The notes beneath the pieces are model-generated. The model was given only the letters and a program-made list of their open reading frames with translations, searched no databases and was not told the origin of the DNA. A program made the translations under genes and the position numbers. 64,000 nucleotides of DNA, from assembly GCF_027622875.1 (NCBI RefSeq), contig NZ_JAPZVP010000005.1:87339-151338 (forward strand), read 5' to 3'. Source of the stretch: Glycomyces luteolus (lineage in GTDB: Bacteria > Actinomycetota > Actinomycetes > Mycobacteriales > Micromonosporaceae). Every line of letters begins with the position of its first letter. Position 1 is the first letter of the stretch. Positions 42,266 to 51,524 of the stretch are shown one piece after another.

Positions 42266-43213
42266 ATGAACGAAAAGCAGCAGCCGATCAATTCGGGCTT
42301 CGACAACCGTTCCACCGCCGCCGAAGTGCTCGACGGCCTCGACCTCACCGGCAGGACCGCCGTCGTCACCGGCGGCTACTCCGGCATCGGCCTGGAGACC
42401 ACGCGGGCCCTCGCGAACGCCGGGGCCGAGGTCATCGTCCCCGCGCGGCGGCCCGACCTCGCCGCCGCGAACCTCGACGGCATCGCGAACACCGAAGTGG
42501 ACGAACTCGACCTCGCCGACCTCGCCAGCGTCCGGCGATTCGCCGAACGCCGGATCGCAGACGGGCGGCGCATCGACCTGCTCGTCAACAGCGCGGGCAT
42601 CATGGCCTGCCCCGAGACGCGCACCGAGCGGGGCTGGGAACTCCAGTTCGCCACCAACCACCTCGGGCACTTCGCGCTCGTCAACCGGCTCCTGCCGCTG
42701 CTCGAAGGCGCACGCGTCGTCTCGGTCTCCTCCAACGGCCACCGCCAGTCGCCGATCCGCTGGGACGACCCGCACTTCACCACCGGATACGACCGGGGCC
42801 AGGCGTACGGCCAGTCGAAGACCGCGAACGTGCTGTTCGCCGTCGAACTCGACCGCCTCGCCGCGGCCTCGGGGATCCGGGCGTTCTCGCTGCACCCGGG
42901 TGCGATCCTGACGCCGCTCCAGCGGTACTTCAGCGAGGCCGAGCAGCGCGAGATCGGCTGGATCGACGAGCACGGCAATCCCCCGGCGCACTTCAAGTCC
43001 ACGGAGGCCGGTGCCGCGACCCAGACGTGGGCGGCGACCTCGCCGAAACTCGACGGGCTGGGCGGGCTCTACCTGGAGGACTGCGAGGTCGCCGAAGTCA
43101 ACCCCGACCTCGACGCCGGTTCGGGCGTGCGACCCCACGCGATCGACCCCGACCAGGCGCAGCGGCTCTGGGCGTTCTCGGCCGAGCTCACCGGGGTGAA
43201 CGCCTTCGCCTGA
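42266..43213 (+). CDS. SDR-family NAD(P)-dependent oxidoreductase
   Basis: 315 residues. Rossmann motif VVTGGYSGIGLETTRALANA (~residues 34-53), NSAGIM, and the Tyr-x3-Lys pair in AYGQSKTANVLFAVELD. Resembles the retinol-dehydrogenase/WWOX-like SDRs common in actinomycetes. Substrate unknown. Controlled, by sequence, from a MerR-type promoter; no merR gene is adjacent. Confidence 0.88.
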   Translation: MNEKQQPINSGFDNRSTAAEVLDGLDLTGRTAVVTGGYSGIGLETTRALANAGAEVIVPARRPDLAAANLDGIANTEVDELDLADLASVRRFAERRIADGRRIDLLVNSAGIMACPETRTERGWELQFATNHLGHFALVNRLLPLLEGARVVSVSSNGHRQSPIRWDDPHFTTGYDRGQAYGQSKTANVLFAVELDRLAAASGIRAFSLHPGAILTPLQRYFSEAEQREIGWIDEHGNPPAHFKSTEAGAATQTWAATSPKLDGLGGLYLEDCEVAEVNPDLDAGSGVRPHAIDPDQAQRLWAFSAELTGVNAFA

Positions 43214-43288
43214 GCCGCGTCCCCGGGACCCGATCGGCTGCACTCCAAGGGGTTGTGTCCGTTTCGGGTTCCGGGGAGAATGTGGCCG

Positions 43289-43972
43289 ATGACGGAGAAT
43301 CGGATCCTGCTCCTCAGCGTCGACGTCGACGAAGGACGGATGGTCATCGCACGGAACAACCCCGACAACGCCCGCCAAGTGGTGGTGATGGTACCCGGCA
43401 TCAGCGCGGGCATCGACTCCATGAGCACACTGACCCAGCGGGCCGAGGACCTCTTCCGGAAGCTCGCCTCGCACCATCAGGACGACTCGCTCAGCGTCAT
43501 CACCTGGATGGACTACGTGGCGCCCGATTCCCCGGCCCAGGCCCGGGACGCGCGGTACGCCGCCCCAGGGGCTGCCAGGCTCGCGCGGATGCTCATCGAA
43601 CTGCCGATCACCGCGGAGCGATTCGGGCGCTGGCGCGCGCCGGCCCGGACCACGGTCATCGCGCACGGTTACGGCGGCCTGGTCGCGGGCATCGCCGCCA
43701 AGCAGTACGGGCTCCAGGCGGACGCCCTGGTGCTGCTCGGCTGCCCGGGCGCGGGGGTCGCCTCGGCGCGGGAACTGCGGATGGACGGGCGGGTCTACGC
43801 GACACCGTCCGATATAGACGGTGACGGGACTCCGGCCGGAGTGCACGGCCCTCGGCCGGACGCTCCCGCGTTCGGGGCGACCGTCCTGAGGCCCGGACCG
43901 CTGTCGTACCAAGGCGACCCGGTGGTGCGATACGTGCCGGAGCTGCGCCGGATCGTCTTCGGGCCGACTTAG
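43289..43972 (+). CDS. DUF1023-like alpha/beta-hydrolase lacking the nucleophile serine
   Basis: 227 residues. The region VVVMVPGISAGIDSMSTLTQ and TTVIAHGYGGLVAGIAAKQ match the DUF1023 alpha/beta-hydrolase layout, whose nucleophile elbow I recall as G-H-S-Y-G-S. Here it reads A-H-G-Y-G-G, with Gly127 in place of Ser, so hydrolysis by the usual mechanism is not expected. It ends 8 nt from the convergent TPR-CHAT gene. ATG 43289 or 43280; GGGGAG lies upstream of both. Confidence 0.65.
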   Translation: MTENRILLLSVDVDEGRMVIARNNPDNARQVVVMVPGISAGIDSMSTLTQRAEDLFRKLASHHQDDSLSVITWMDYVAPDSPAQARDARYAAPGAARLARMLIELPITAERFGRWRAPARTTVIAHGYGGLVAGIAAKQYGLQADALVLLGCPGAGVASARELRMDGRVYATPSDIDGDGTPAGVHGPRPDAPAFGATVLRPGPLSYQGDPVVRYVPELRRIVFGPT

Positions 43973-43980
43973 GGTCTGGC

Positions 43981-46900
43981 TCACGCCCCGAAGTGCAGGT
44001 GCGAGGCCCACAGCGACGGCGTGGCCGGATAGCGGTCGCGCTGCAATCGCACTGCCCGGTGCAGCGAGCGCGCCGCGCGGGCCGTCTCGGGGCGGCCGGT
44101 CCGAGGATCGATCATGTCCGTGTAGAAGTCCTCGGCGATCTCGACCGCGATCTCGTCGTCGACTTCCCACAGGGTCGCGACTACCTGAGGGAAGCCCGCC
44201 GCCTGCATGGCCGCGGCGAGGTGCATGCCCTCCTCCAGCAGCCGTTCGGTCGCGTTCAGGGCGGTGTGGCAGGCGGAGAGGAAGGCGAGCGCTGCGCCTT
44301 CGAAGTCGATCGAAGCGAGCTGCGCGACCGTGAGCGGCCGGTCCTTGTAGTCGTGTAGCACGAGGCGGCTGGCGGCCGGGTCGTTGAGGTCGAAGCTGCC
44401 GTGGCACGCGAAGTGGGCGATGGACCGGCCCGGCAGCGCGGCGAGCACGCGGTCGCGATCGGGCTCGTCCACAACGAGCGCTTCCGGCAGGAGTTCGGCC
44501 AGCATCTCGGTCTCCTCGGGCACATGCCGCAGGTCGCTCATGCCCGGCGTGGTGGGCATGGGGACGATCAGGGAGCCTCGGGCCCCACCGGTCGCCTGCC
44601 GCGACCGCGCGTGGCGCAGGGCTTTCACGGTGGGCGTGTAGGAGGACACGGCGCGGTCGAGAACCGTCATGCCGCTTCCGGGCTGATCGTGGTGACCGGC
44701 GGCGTGCAGCGGGAGCAGGCCAAGGTAGCCGCCGGGCGCCCACCAGATCCGGGGCAGCGGTGCGTCGCCCGGGGCGGTGCCGTCGATGCCGAGCGCGTCG
44801 AGGACGGGACCGGTGACGTTGTCCCACAGCCATTTCAGGACATCGGTCAGCGTCTGCTGCGCTCTGATGCGGTCCCCCGCCGGGTCGTGGGCTTCGCGCA
44901 GCGCGACATGGAACTCGTTGGCCTGGTCGGTGACCGTGGCGGCATTGACCCCAGGCAGGTCCAGCGCACTGACGTCCTCAGTGGAAATCAAGAGTGCGGT
45001 GCCGCCGCTCGCCAGGTTGAAGCAGACGATCGGGCCCTGGGCGGCAACGGCGAACAGGTCGTCAACGTCCGGCGGCATCGCGAAGTCGGCGAAACCGTCG
45101 AGTCTGCGGATCTCCCTCAGCAGCGCTTCCAGCCCGGCCGCGGTGTCGATACGGTCGTCGTCGGCCGGAACGGTGGCATCGGGGTCCCTGTCGAGCGCGT
45201 CACGAAGCATCGTGAAGCGTTCTGCCAGTGCGGGATCCGCGGCCCGGAGCTCGGCGAGCCCGCCGCGGGTGTCCAGGACCCGTCCGAGCAGCACCGCTCG
45301 CCCCTGCTCGAGCAGCGCGAGTGCCCGGCGGGCCCGCTCCTTCGTCGGACGGGAGGGGTCGACCAGCGCGAGCATCGCCGCGTCACCCGCGACCCCGGCC
45401 ATCGACGCCATCGCCTGCTGCTGCTCACCGCGGCCCATCCGGCGCGGCGCCACATCGGTGAGGAGTCCGACCGCGACTGCGAGCACGTCGGCGGCGAGCG
45501 CCAGATCCTCCGGCTCGTAGTCCTCGAACTCCCTTGCGGTTTCGACGGCGTTGACCGCCAGCCAGCCGACCCGCTTCGCGGCCTGGACCCTGTACTGCGG
45601 TGGCGCGACCGGCATACGGACCAGTTCCGCCAGCACACGCAGTGCTTCCTTGCGGTCCTCCTCGCGACCCTCGTCGCCCCGGGAACCGGGCAACCGGTTG
45701 GGGCGCTGGACCCGCATCAGCAGCACCTCGCCGAGCGTGAAAAGCCATTTCGGACGGTCGACGCCCTCGGGGTCCGCATCGACGGCCTGGCGCGCGGCGT
45801 CAACGGCCTCATCGAGCTCCTCGTAGAGGTACCGCTCCGCCTTGAACCGGTCGAGCAGGACCATGGCGAGATTGCCGTAGGCGTGCGACCACGGCCCGAG
45901 GCGAACGGCCCGGCGGGCCAGTTCCAGGGCCTCCTCGAGGTCCGATTCCTCCTGCGTGGCGTTGGCCCGGTGCCGAAGAGCGTCGCTCAGGGGCACCATG
46001 CGGCCGGCGGATTCAGGTTCGCGTTCGAGCGCCGCTCGGTAGTGGACCACCGCCTCGTCGATGTCCGCCGGGTCGTAGGTGAGGAGGAACCGGAGTTTCA
46101 ACGCCGCGGCCAGCGCTTCCGGGCCTCCCGCTCCGGCCCGGCCCTCTCCGCCCCATCGGTCGGCCGCCTCCCGCCGCAACCGCACCAGGGTGTCCGCGTC
46201 GGCTTTCGCGTTCGTCCACTCGAAGCGGTGCGCCAGGTAGTCCTCGATCATGACGTGGAGATCGTCCGGGCCGAGTCGCGTGGACGGCAGCTGACCGGTG
46301 CGGGTCCGCGAGGCCAGAAAATGCCCGCGGATCGCCTCGCCCGGCTGATCGTGCGCCGCAAGCGCCCTCTTTGCGAGGCTGATCGCCAGGTCGAGGTCGC
46401 CCAGGTCGCCGCTCTTGCGCGCCCAGTCATGCAGGACGACGGCCAGGTTGTAGAGGAGGCTCGACGCGGACGCCGCGGGCGCTTCGGCCGCGGCCGCCCT
46501 GGCGTGATCGGCGGCCTCCGCGAGGTCGGACCGCGAATGTCTGAGGCTGTAGAGGGCGTGGAGGACGCAGCTCAGATCGGTCCGGTGCACCAGTCGGCCG
46601 GTGCCGTCGGATGCGGCGGCCAGCGCCTCCCGCAGGGCGGAGACGGCCGCCTCGAGGTCCGCTGCCGCGTCGGTGGTTGCGTAGCGGGTGAAGAGCGATT
46701 GGGCGAGGCGGGAGCGGCGTTCGCTCAGCGCCGGGTCCGCCGCCGGGGTCGCCTCGACGATCTTCGTTCTCGTGGCGATCAGCTCGTCCAGGTCGCGGGT
46801 TTCGCCGCGGTGCTCCCATCGTGCCCACAGTGCCTGGTCGAGCTGCTGGAGCGCCCCCCGCCCGCCGCCGCGCGTCGCCGGGTCGAAGGCGGCGCCTCGG

Positions 46901-48231
46901 CGGGCGACTTCGACGGCCTCATCCAGGTCCGCTTCGGCATCGGACTTGCTGAAGCGGGCCAGCAGCGCGATGCTCAGGCTGGTGATCACGAACGCTTCTG
47001 TCGGGCTGGCGGCTGATCGCCGGCTGACCGCCACGAGTTCGTCCAGGTCCTCGATGGTGGTGTCGGCCATGAAGCGGGAGGCGCGGTCGAACAGGAGCCC
47101 GGCGAGCCGGTGGGAGTGTTCGGGTTTGGGTGTCGCGCTGAGTTCGATCACGCGGCGTGCCGCCAATATGGCCGAGTCGAGGTCGGCGACCGATCTGTTG
47201 AGAGTGGACCTTTCCTGGAGCACGTCTGCGAGCAGTTCCAGCCGCATACCCGCATCGGGCCGTCCCTCACCGGTCCGTACGGCCTCCTTGGCGACCTGCA
47301 CTGCTTCGAGCAGCACCGGCGGCGACCCGGTGGACTGGTATTGGAAGTACAGCGCGTTGGCGAAGTTGTAAAGGGCCAATTCACGATCGGGTGCGTCCGA
47401 CTGCGCATGTGCGGCGGCGATGCGCCCGATACGCACCGCCTCCGTCACGTCCGCATCGTCGCCGTCGCGTTTGTATCGCAGGATGAGCACGCCGCAGAGG
47501 TTCGTGGCCGGGGCCAGGACGGCGGGGCCGGGCGTGATAGCGACCGCTCGACGGGCGGTTGCGATCGCCTCGTCCAGATCGGCCGGTTCATGGTGGAGGT
47601 CGTAGCGGGTCTTGTGAGCGGCGCTGAGGTTGGAGAGATGGATTCCCAGGTCGTGATCGCCCGACCCGAGTTCGACTGCCAGTTTTCCGACGGCCACCGC
47701 ACGCTCGATGTCGGCTGCGGCTCCGGTCCGCTGGTGCCGCACGACCAGCATGCCGCAGCACCACGCAAGTCGGCGCGCCCGCTCCGGGTGCGTCTGCGGG
47801 GTGACCGAGGTGAGGAACAGCCACTGGTCGACCAGGTCCGAGAAGAGCTGGGCGTCCGCTTGGGCGGCCGCGTAGTTGAGCAGGTCGAGCATGCGCGCGA
47901 CCGAGCGGTCGGCGAGCGCGGGCAGCAGCGCTTCGGGGAGGTCCAAGTGCCCGAAGCCCGCGACGGCCGGATCGGCCAGGAGGTCAAGGGCCTCAGCGGT
48001 CTTCGCGTCGCGGACGGCGGCGCTCGGCGCAGCGAGGACCTGGTACCACGTCAGCCAGCCCAGCGCGAGTCTGGCGTGGATGTCGGACGCCTGCGTCTCG
48101 ACGAGGCTGGCCCGCAGGTGCTCGGCCAGGGCCATGACGCCGGGCGACCACGCCATCGACGGGTCCTGACTGGACTCGATCCATGCCAGGGACTGGTGGA
48201 GCATCTCGAGCAGCTCGTCGCGACCTCGCAT
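43981..48231 (-). CDS. TPR-CHAT protein (caspase-like protease, probable conflict system)
   Basis: 1416 residues. From about residue 90 to 900 it is a chain of ~40-residue helical repeats of the TPR type (for example DLDEAIATARRAVAITPGPA, DADVTEAVRIGRIAAAHAQS). The C-terminal ~300 residues are a CHAT domain with His1277 (SIAHFACHGSFD) and Cys1321 (LAFLSACHTAL), the caspase-like catalytic pair. CHAT-TPR proteases act in bacterial defence and cell-death systems, where the repeats sense a trigger and the protease cleaves a partner. A small Cys-rich protein and a membrane protein are divergently encoded 91 nt away. Confidence 0.88.
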   Translation of the reverse strand: MRGRDELLEMLHQSLAWIESSQDPSMAWSPGVMALAEHLRASLVETQASDIHARLALGWLTWYQVLAAPSAAVRDAKTAEALDLLADPAVAGFGHLDLPEALLPALADRSVARMLDLLNYAAAQADAQLFSDLVDQWLFLTSVTPQTHPERARRLAWCCGMLVVRHQRTGAAADIERAVAVGKLAVELGSGDHDLGIHLSNLSAAHKTRYDLHHEPADLDEAIATARRAVAITPGPAVLAPATNLCGVLILRYKRDGDDADVTEAVRIGRIAAAHAQSDAPDRELALYNFANALYFQYQSTGSPPVLLEAVQVAKEAVRTGEGRPDAGMRLELLADVLQERSTLNRSVADLDSAILAARRVIELSATPKPEHSHRLAGLLFDRASRFMADTTIEDLDELVAVSRRSAASPTEAFVITSLSIALLARFSKSDAEADLDEAVEVARRGAAFDPATRGGGRGALQQLDQALWARWEHRGETRDLDELIATRTKIVEATPAADPALSERRSRLAQSLFTRYATTDAAADLEAAVSALREALAAASDGTGRLVHRTDLSCVLHALYSLRHSRSDLAEAADHARAAAAEAPAASASSLLYNLAVVLHDWARKSGDLGDLDLAISLAKRALAAHDQPGEAIRGHFLASRTRTGQLPSTRLGPDDLHVMIEDYLAHRFEWTNAKADADTLVRLRREAADRWGGEGRAGAGGPEALAAALKLRFLLTYDPADIDEAVVHYRAALEREPESAGRMVPLSDALRHRANATQEESDLEEALELARRAVRLGPWSHAYGNLAMVLLDRFKAERYLYEELDEAVDAARQAVDADPEGVDRPKWLFTLGEVLLMRVQRPNRLPGSRGDEGREEDRKEALRVLAELVRMPVAPPQYRVQAAKRVGWLAVNAVETAREFEDYEPEDLALAADVLAVAVGLLTDVAPRRMGRGEQQQAMASMAGVAGDAAMLALVDPSRPTKERARRALALLEQGRAVLLGRVLDTRGGLAELRAADPALAERFTMLRDALDRDPDATVPADDDRIDTAAGLEALLREIRRLDGFADFAMPPDVDDLFAVAAQGPIVCFNLASGGTALLISTEDVSALDLPGVNAATVTDQANEFHVALREAHDPAGDRIRAQQTLTDVLKWLWDNVTGPVLDALGIDGTAPGDAPLPRIWWAPGGYLGLLPLHAAGHHDQPGSGMTVLDRAVSSYTPTVKALRHARSRQATGGARGSLIVPMPTTPGMSDLRHVPEETEMLAELLPEALVVDEPDRDRVLAALPGRSIAHFACHGSFDLNDPAASRLVLHDYKDRPLTVAQLASIDFEGAALAFLSACHTALNATERLLEEGMHLAAAMQAAGFPQVVATLWEVDDEIAVEIAEDFYTDMIDPRTGRPETARAARSLHRAVRLQRDRYPATPSLWASHLHFGA

Positions 48232-48322
48232 GAGCCCTCCTCGCGCAGCGGGTCGGTTCAGCGTACGATGGCATTGCCCGGCTTCGATGTCGGGAAATCG
48301 ACGGCAGCCTTGGAGAGGGCCA

Positions 48323-48730
48323 GTGCCACGCGACGGCAGGCGGACGGCGGATCAGATCGCCGAGGGCATCGCTCGAGTCTGCGAGCACATCGGACAGATC
48401 CGCGGCACTCTCGAACGGGGCCCGGCCGGAGGCTTGCAGGACCTCGGTCGCCTCCTCGCCGCCTTGAGCGAGGGCACGGATCCCAGCGAACCCCTTGAGG
48501 CGGTGCACCGGGCGCTCCGCCGCGCGCAGGACGCGGTCGGGGTCTTCGGCCACACGCGGGACGCCTCGATGTCGTACCTGGCGGGGATCGACTACGGCGC
48601 TGCGGGCGAACCGGTGCTCCTGTGCCCCCGCGAAGACCTGCCGTGCGCCCGGTTCGCCTGGCCCGGAACCGGCAGCGGGTTCTGCCATATCGCAGGCGGC
48701 CCCCTTCGACGCACGACGCTCGGGCCATGA
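48323..48730 (+). CDS. Small helical protein with Cys-rich end, CHAT-associated
   Basis: 135 residues. The first ~75 are helical (DQIAEGIARVCEHIGQIRGT, PLEAVHRALRRAQDAVGVFG), a size and shape fitting adaptor-type domains; the end carries VLLCPREDLPCARFAWPG and GFCHIAGGPLRR, possibly a zinc ribbon of three Cys and a His. I do not recognise the family firmly. Small proteins of this kind accompany TPR/CHAT conflict proteins in actinomycetes. GTG 48323 follows GGAGAGG. It overlaps the membrane protein gene by ATGA. Confidence 0.7.
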   Translation: MPRDGRRTADQIAEGIARVCEHIGQIRGTLERGPAGGLQDLGRLLAALSEGTDPSEPLEAVHRALRRAQDAVGVFGHTRDASMSYLAGIDYGAAGEPVLLCPREDLPCARFAWPGTGSGFCHIAGGPLRRTTLGP

Positions 48731-49692
48731 CCGACCTGCTCGGAGGGTTCGGCTCCGACCTCAGTACCAAGCTCGCCGACCGGTGGCTGAGCCTCCTTGC
48801 GATGGGCGGCGCGCTCTTCGTCGCCGCATGCGCCGCGGCCGGTGTCCTCGGCCAGGCCCACGCACTCGACGTAGCACGGCTGATCGACTGGATCTCCGCC
48901 CGCGCCAAGGACCCTGCGGCATCCACCGTGGGCGGTCAGGTCGTGCTGTTCGCGGCGGTGCTCGCGGCGGCGGCCGCGATAGGCCTCGCCGCCCGCGCCT
49001 TGGGCTCGTCGGTGGAGCGAGCGGTCCTGGCGGCGGACTGGCGCTCGTGGCCCGCGCCGTTGCGCGTGGTCGCGGAACGCGGGACCGCGCGTCGCCGTAT
49101 TCGTTGGGACGCAGCGCATCAGGAGTACAGCAGCCTGTGGGAGGCGGCCGCGCGCGCCAAGGCGCTCCGTCGCCCCCACGATCCGGAGGCGCGGCAGGCG
49201 GTCCTGCGCGGCCGGACGGCGATCGCGTTGGAGCGGCCGGACCGGCCCACGTGGAGCGGCGACCGGATGCACGCGGTCGCCGTACGCCTGCGCCGCGACC
49301 ACCGGCTCGAGCTCGACAGGATCTGGCCGCACCTGTGGCTGACGCTCCCCGATCATCAACGGGCCGAGATCATCGCGGCCCGCACCGCCGTGACCCGCGC
49401 GTCGGAGCTCGGCGCTTGGACGGTCCTGTACACGCTGGTGGCATTCGCGTGGTGGCCGTCGGGCGTCATCGCGTTGCTGCTCGGGATAGCGGCCCATCGC
49501 GGCATCCGCCGCGCGACGGACGGGTACGCGCGGCTGGTCGAGGCCGCGGTCCGGCTCCACACCCGCGAACTCGCGCAGCAGCTCGGCCTGGACTGCGACG
49601 GTCCGCTGCCGCAGGACTTCGGGGACCGCTTGGGCGCTCTCCTCGGCTCCGCTCCCCCGGTGTCGCCCTCGAACGGCGACGAGCCGGCCTGA
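48727..49692 (+). CDS. Membrane protein of the CHAT locus
   Basis: 321 residues, family not recognised. Two membrane segments lie near the N-terminus (LSLLAMGGALFVAACAAAGV, VVLFAAVLAAAAAIGLAARA), then a ~150-residue basic cytosolic region (Arg- and Trp-rich, RLRRDHRLELDRIWPHLWLT), then one or two more segments (AWTVLYTLVAFAWWPSGVIA) and a polar tail. Coupled by ATGA to the small Cys-rich protein. Could be the membrane effector or a target of the CHAT protease (inference). Confidence 0.7.
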   Translation: MTDLLGGFGSDLSTKLADRWLSLLAMGGALFVAACAAAGVLGQAHALDVARLIDWISARAKDPAASTVGGQVVLFAAVLAAAAAIGLAARALGSSVERAVLAADWRSWPAPLRVVAERGTARRRIRWDAAHQEYSSLWEAAARAKALRRPHDPEARQAVLRGRTAIALERPDRPTWSGDRMHAVAVRLRRDHRLELDRIWPHLWLTLPDHQRAEIIAARTAVTRASELGAWTVLYTLVAFAWWPSGVIALLLGIAAHRGIRRATDGYARLVEAAVRLHTRELAQQLGLDCDGPLPQDFGDRLGALLGSAPPVSPSNGDEPA

Positions 49693-49701
49693 GCGTCCGG
49701 G

Positions 49702-50289
49702 TCAGTCGGCTTTGGACTTGGGCTTCGCGCGCAGGTGGGCACGCTCGCCCTGGCTGCCGAAGAGGCTCAGGATCTCCACGGGCTGGTCGTCCGCGCTGCC
49801 GAACCAGTGGGGGGTGCGGGTGTCGAATTCGGCGGCCTCGCCGGGCTTCATCACGAAGTCGTGCTCGCCGAGGACCACCCGCAGGTTGCCGTTGAGGACG
49901 TACATCCAGTCGTAGCCTTCGTGGACCTTCAGGTCGGGTTCCTTGCGGGAGCCGGCGGGGATGATCATCTTGTAGGCCTGGATGCCGCCGGGGCGGCGGG
50001 TGAGCGGCAGGTGGATCATGCCGTGGCGGGTGATCGGCCGCATGTGGACGCGCGGATCGCCGGTGGGCGGGGCGTCCACCAGGTCGTCGAGGGTCACGCC
50101 GTGGGCTTTCGCCAAGGGCAGCAGGAGCTCCAGGGTCGGCTTGCGGGAGCCGGATTCGAGCCGCGAAAGGGTGCTCACCGAGATCCCGGTCTGCTCCGAG
50201 AGGTCGGCGAGGGTCGCCTCGCGTTCTTTGCGGAGCGCGCGCAGGCGCGGGCCGACCGCGTCGAGCGCCTGGTCCATGTCGTCGTCCAT
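49702..50289 (-). CDS. XRE-family regulator with cupin domain
   Basis: 195 residues: helix-turn-helix (LRALRKEREATLADLSEQTG, ISVSTLSRLESGSRKPTLEL) and a cupin (KVHEGYDWMYVLNGNLRVVL, KPGEAAEFDTRTPHWFG). Divergent from a thioredoxin-reductase-like flavoprotein, with a TTGCC/GGCAA palindrome 10 nt before this start. I chose ATG 50289 (MDDDMDQALDAVG) because the longer reading to 50313 runs over that palindrome. Confidence 0.86.
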   Translation of the reverse strand: MDDDMDQALDAVGPRLRALRKEREATLADLSEQTGISVSTLSRLESGSRKPTLELLLPLAKAHGVTLDDLVDAPPTGDPRVHMRPITRHGMIHLPLTRRPGGIQAYKMIIPAGSRKEPDLKVHEGYDWMYVLNGNLRVVLGEHDFVMKPGEAAEFDTRTPHWFGSADDQPVEILSLFGSQGERAHLRAKPKSKAD

Positions 50290-50298
50290 GGTTTGAGT

Positions 50299-50313
50299 TT
50301 GCCATAACGGCAA
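50299..50313. promoter_or_regulatory. TTGCC-N5-GGCAA palindrome
   Basis: TTGCC-ATAAC-GGCAA lies between the divergent XRE and flavoprotein genes, and TTTGCCA recurs as a half-site a few bases downstream (50319-50325). Likely site for the XRE regulator. Confidence 0.55.
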
Positions 50314-50369
50314 GAAGGTTTGCCAGTTTCGCGCGGTCAGGTTTACGGTCGTCCTCGGAGGTGGTCGCA

Positions 50370-51326
50370 GTGACCGATGAACTGAGGGAACAGTACGACG
50401 TCGTGGTGATCGGCGGCGGGGCCGCGGGCCTGAACGGGGCGCTCATGCTCGCCCGCGCGCGGCGGTCCGTGGCCGTGATCGACGCGGGCGAGCCGCGGAA
50501 CGCCCCCGCCGAGGGCGTCCACGGCCTGCTCGGGCGGGAGGGCATGCCGCCCTCGCAGCTGCTGGAGATCGGGCGCGGCGAGGTGCGGCAGTACGGCGGC
50601 CACGTGGTCGACGGCGCCGTCACGAGCGCGAAGGCGAACGCGGAAGGCTTCACCGTCGCACTCGCGGACGGCCGGGAGGTCAAGGCCCGCAAGCTGCTCG
50701 TCACCACGGGCCTGGCGGACCGGCTCCCGGAGATCCCGGGCCTGGCCGAGCAATGGGGCAGGGGCGTCGTCCACTGCCCCTACTGCCACGGCTGGGAGGT
50801 CCGCGACCAGCCGATCGGCATCGTGGCGACCGGCCCGATGTCGATGCACGGCGCGCTGCTGTTCCGGCAGTGGACGGCGGATCTGGTGGTCTTCACCAAC
50901 GAGCGGCTCGCCCTGCCGCCCGAGGAGATCGAGAAGCTGAAGGCGCGAGGCACCCGGATCGTCGACGGCGCGATCGAGCGGATCGAGTCCGAGGACGGGC
51001 GCATCACCGGTGTGCGGCTGGCGAGCGGCGAATTCGTGAAGCGGACCGTGCTCGCCACGGCCTCCCGGATGGAGGCGCGGGCCGGGTTCCTGAAGGACTT
51101 GGGGCTCAACGCGGTCGAGCATCCCTCAGGGGCGGGCGAGCACGTCCCGGCCGACCCGTTCGGCCGCACTGACGTGCCCGGCGTCTGGGTCGCGGGCAAC
51201 GTCACCGACCTCATGGCCCAGGTCGGCGCCGCCGCCGCCGCGGGCGCGATGGCCGGGGCCCAGATCAACATGGAGCTGGTCAACGAGGACACCGACGCGG
51301 CGGTGGCCGCGTACCGCGCGGCCTGA
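50370..51326 (+). CDS. Thioredoxin-reductase-like FAD-dependent oxidoreductase
   Basis: 318 residues. FAD motif DVVVIGGGAAGLNGALMLAR, redox pair in HCPYCHGWE, and the C-terminal FAD block DVPGVWVAGNVTDLMAQVG. The second nucleotide-binding region lacks a clear G-x-G-x-x-G (VATGPMSMHGALLF), as in the group of small-molecule thiol oxidases and ferredoxin/flavodoxin-type reductases. Probably forms or reduces a disulfide in a substrate. GTG 50370 with GGAGG 8 nt upstream. Confidence 0.85.
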   Translation: MTDELREQYDVVVIGGGAAGLNGALMLARARRSVAVIDAGEPRNAPAEGVHGLLGREGMPPSQLLEIGRGEVRQYGGHVVDGAVTSAKANAEGFTVALADGREVKARKLLVTTGLADRLPEIPGLAEQWGRGVVHCPYCHGWEVRDQPIGIVATGPMSMHGALLFRQWTADLVVFTNERLALPPEEIEKLKARGTRIVDGAIERIESEDGRITGVRLASGEFVKRTVLATASRMEARAGFLKDLGLNAVEHPSGAGEHVPADPFGRTDVPGVWVAGNVTDLMAQVGAAAAAGAMAGAQINMELVNEDTDAAVAAYRAA

Positions 51327-51364
51327 GGTGGTGCGCGGCGACCTTGGTGCCGCCGCGCACCACC
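51327..51364 (+). terminator. Terminator of the flavoprotein gene
   Basis: 14-bp perfect stem GGTGGTGCGCGGCG (51327-51340) with 51351-51364 and a 10-nt loop, directly after the stop codon. Confidence 0.85.
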
Positions 51365-51524
51365 CGTGGCCCGCGAAACTTGGCGAGACGAGGCAACCTT
51401 CCGAGGCCTCGAAGGAGTATCTGCTTCGGACATTCGCGCCCGAACATTTTGGAGCGCATAGCTTCCGCTGATCAGATGCTCCTCGATCGAGGAGCGCCGA
51501 CCGACCTTGAAAGGGAATGCTCTG

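Noticed and set aside
43239..43249. Second MerR half-site after the SDR gene as a promoter of the hydrolase gene
   Set aside because: Only one arm is present and no spaced -35/-10 pair accompanies it.
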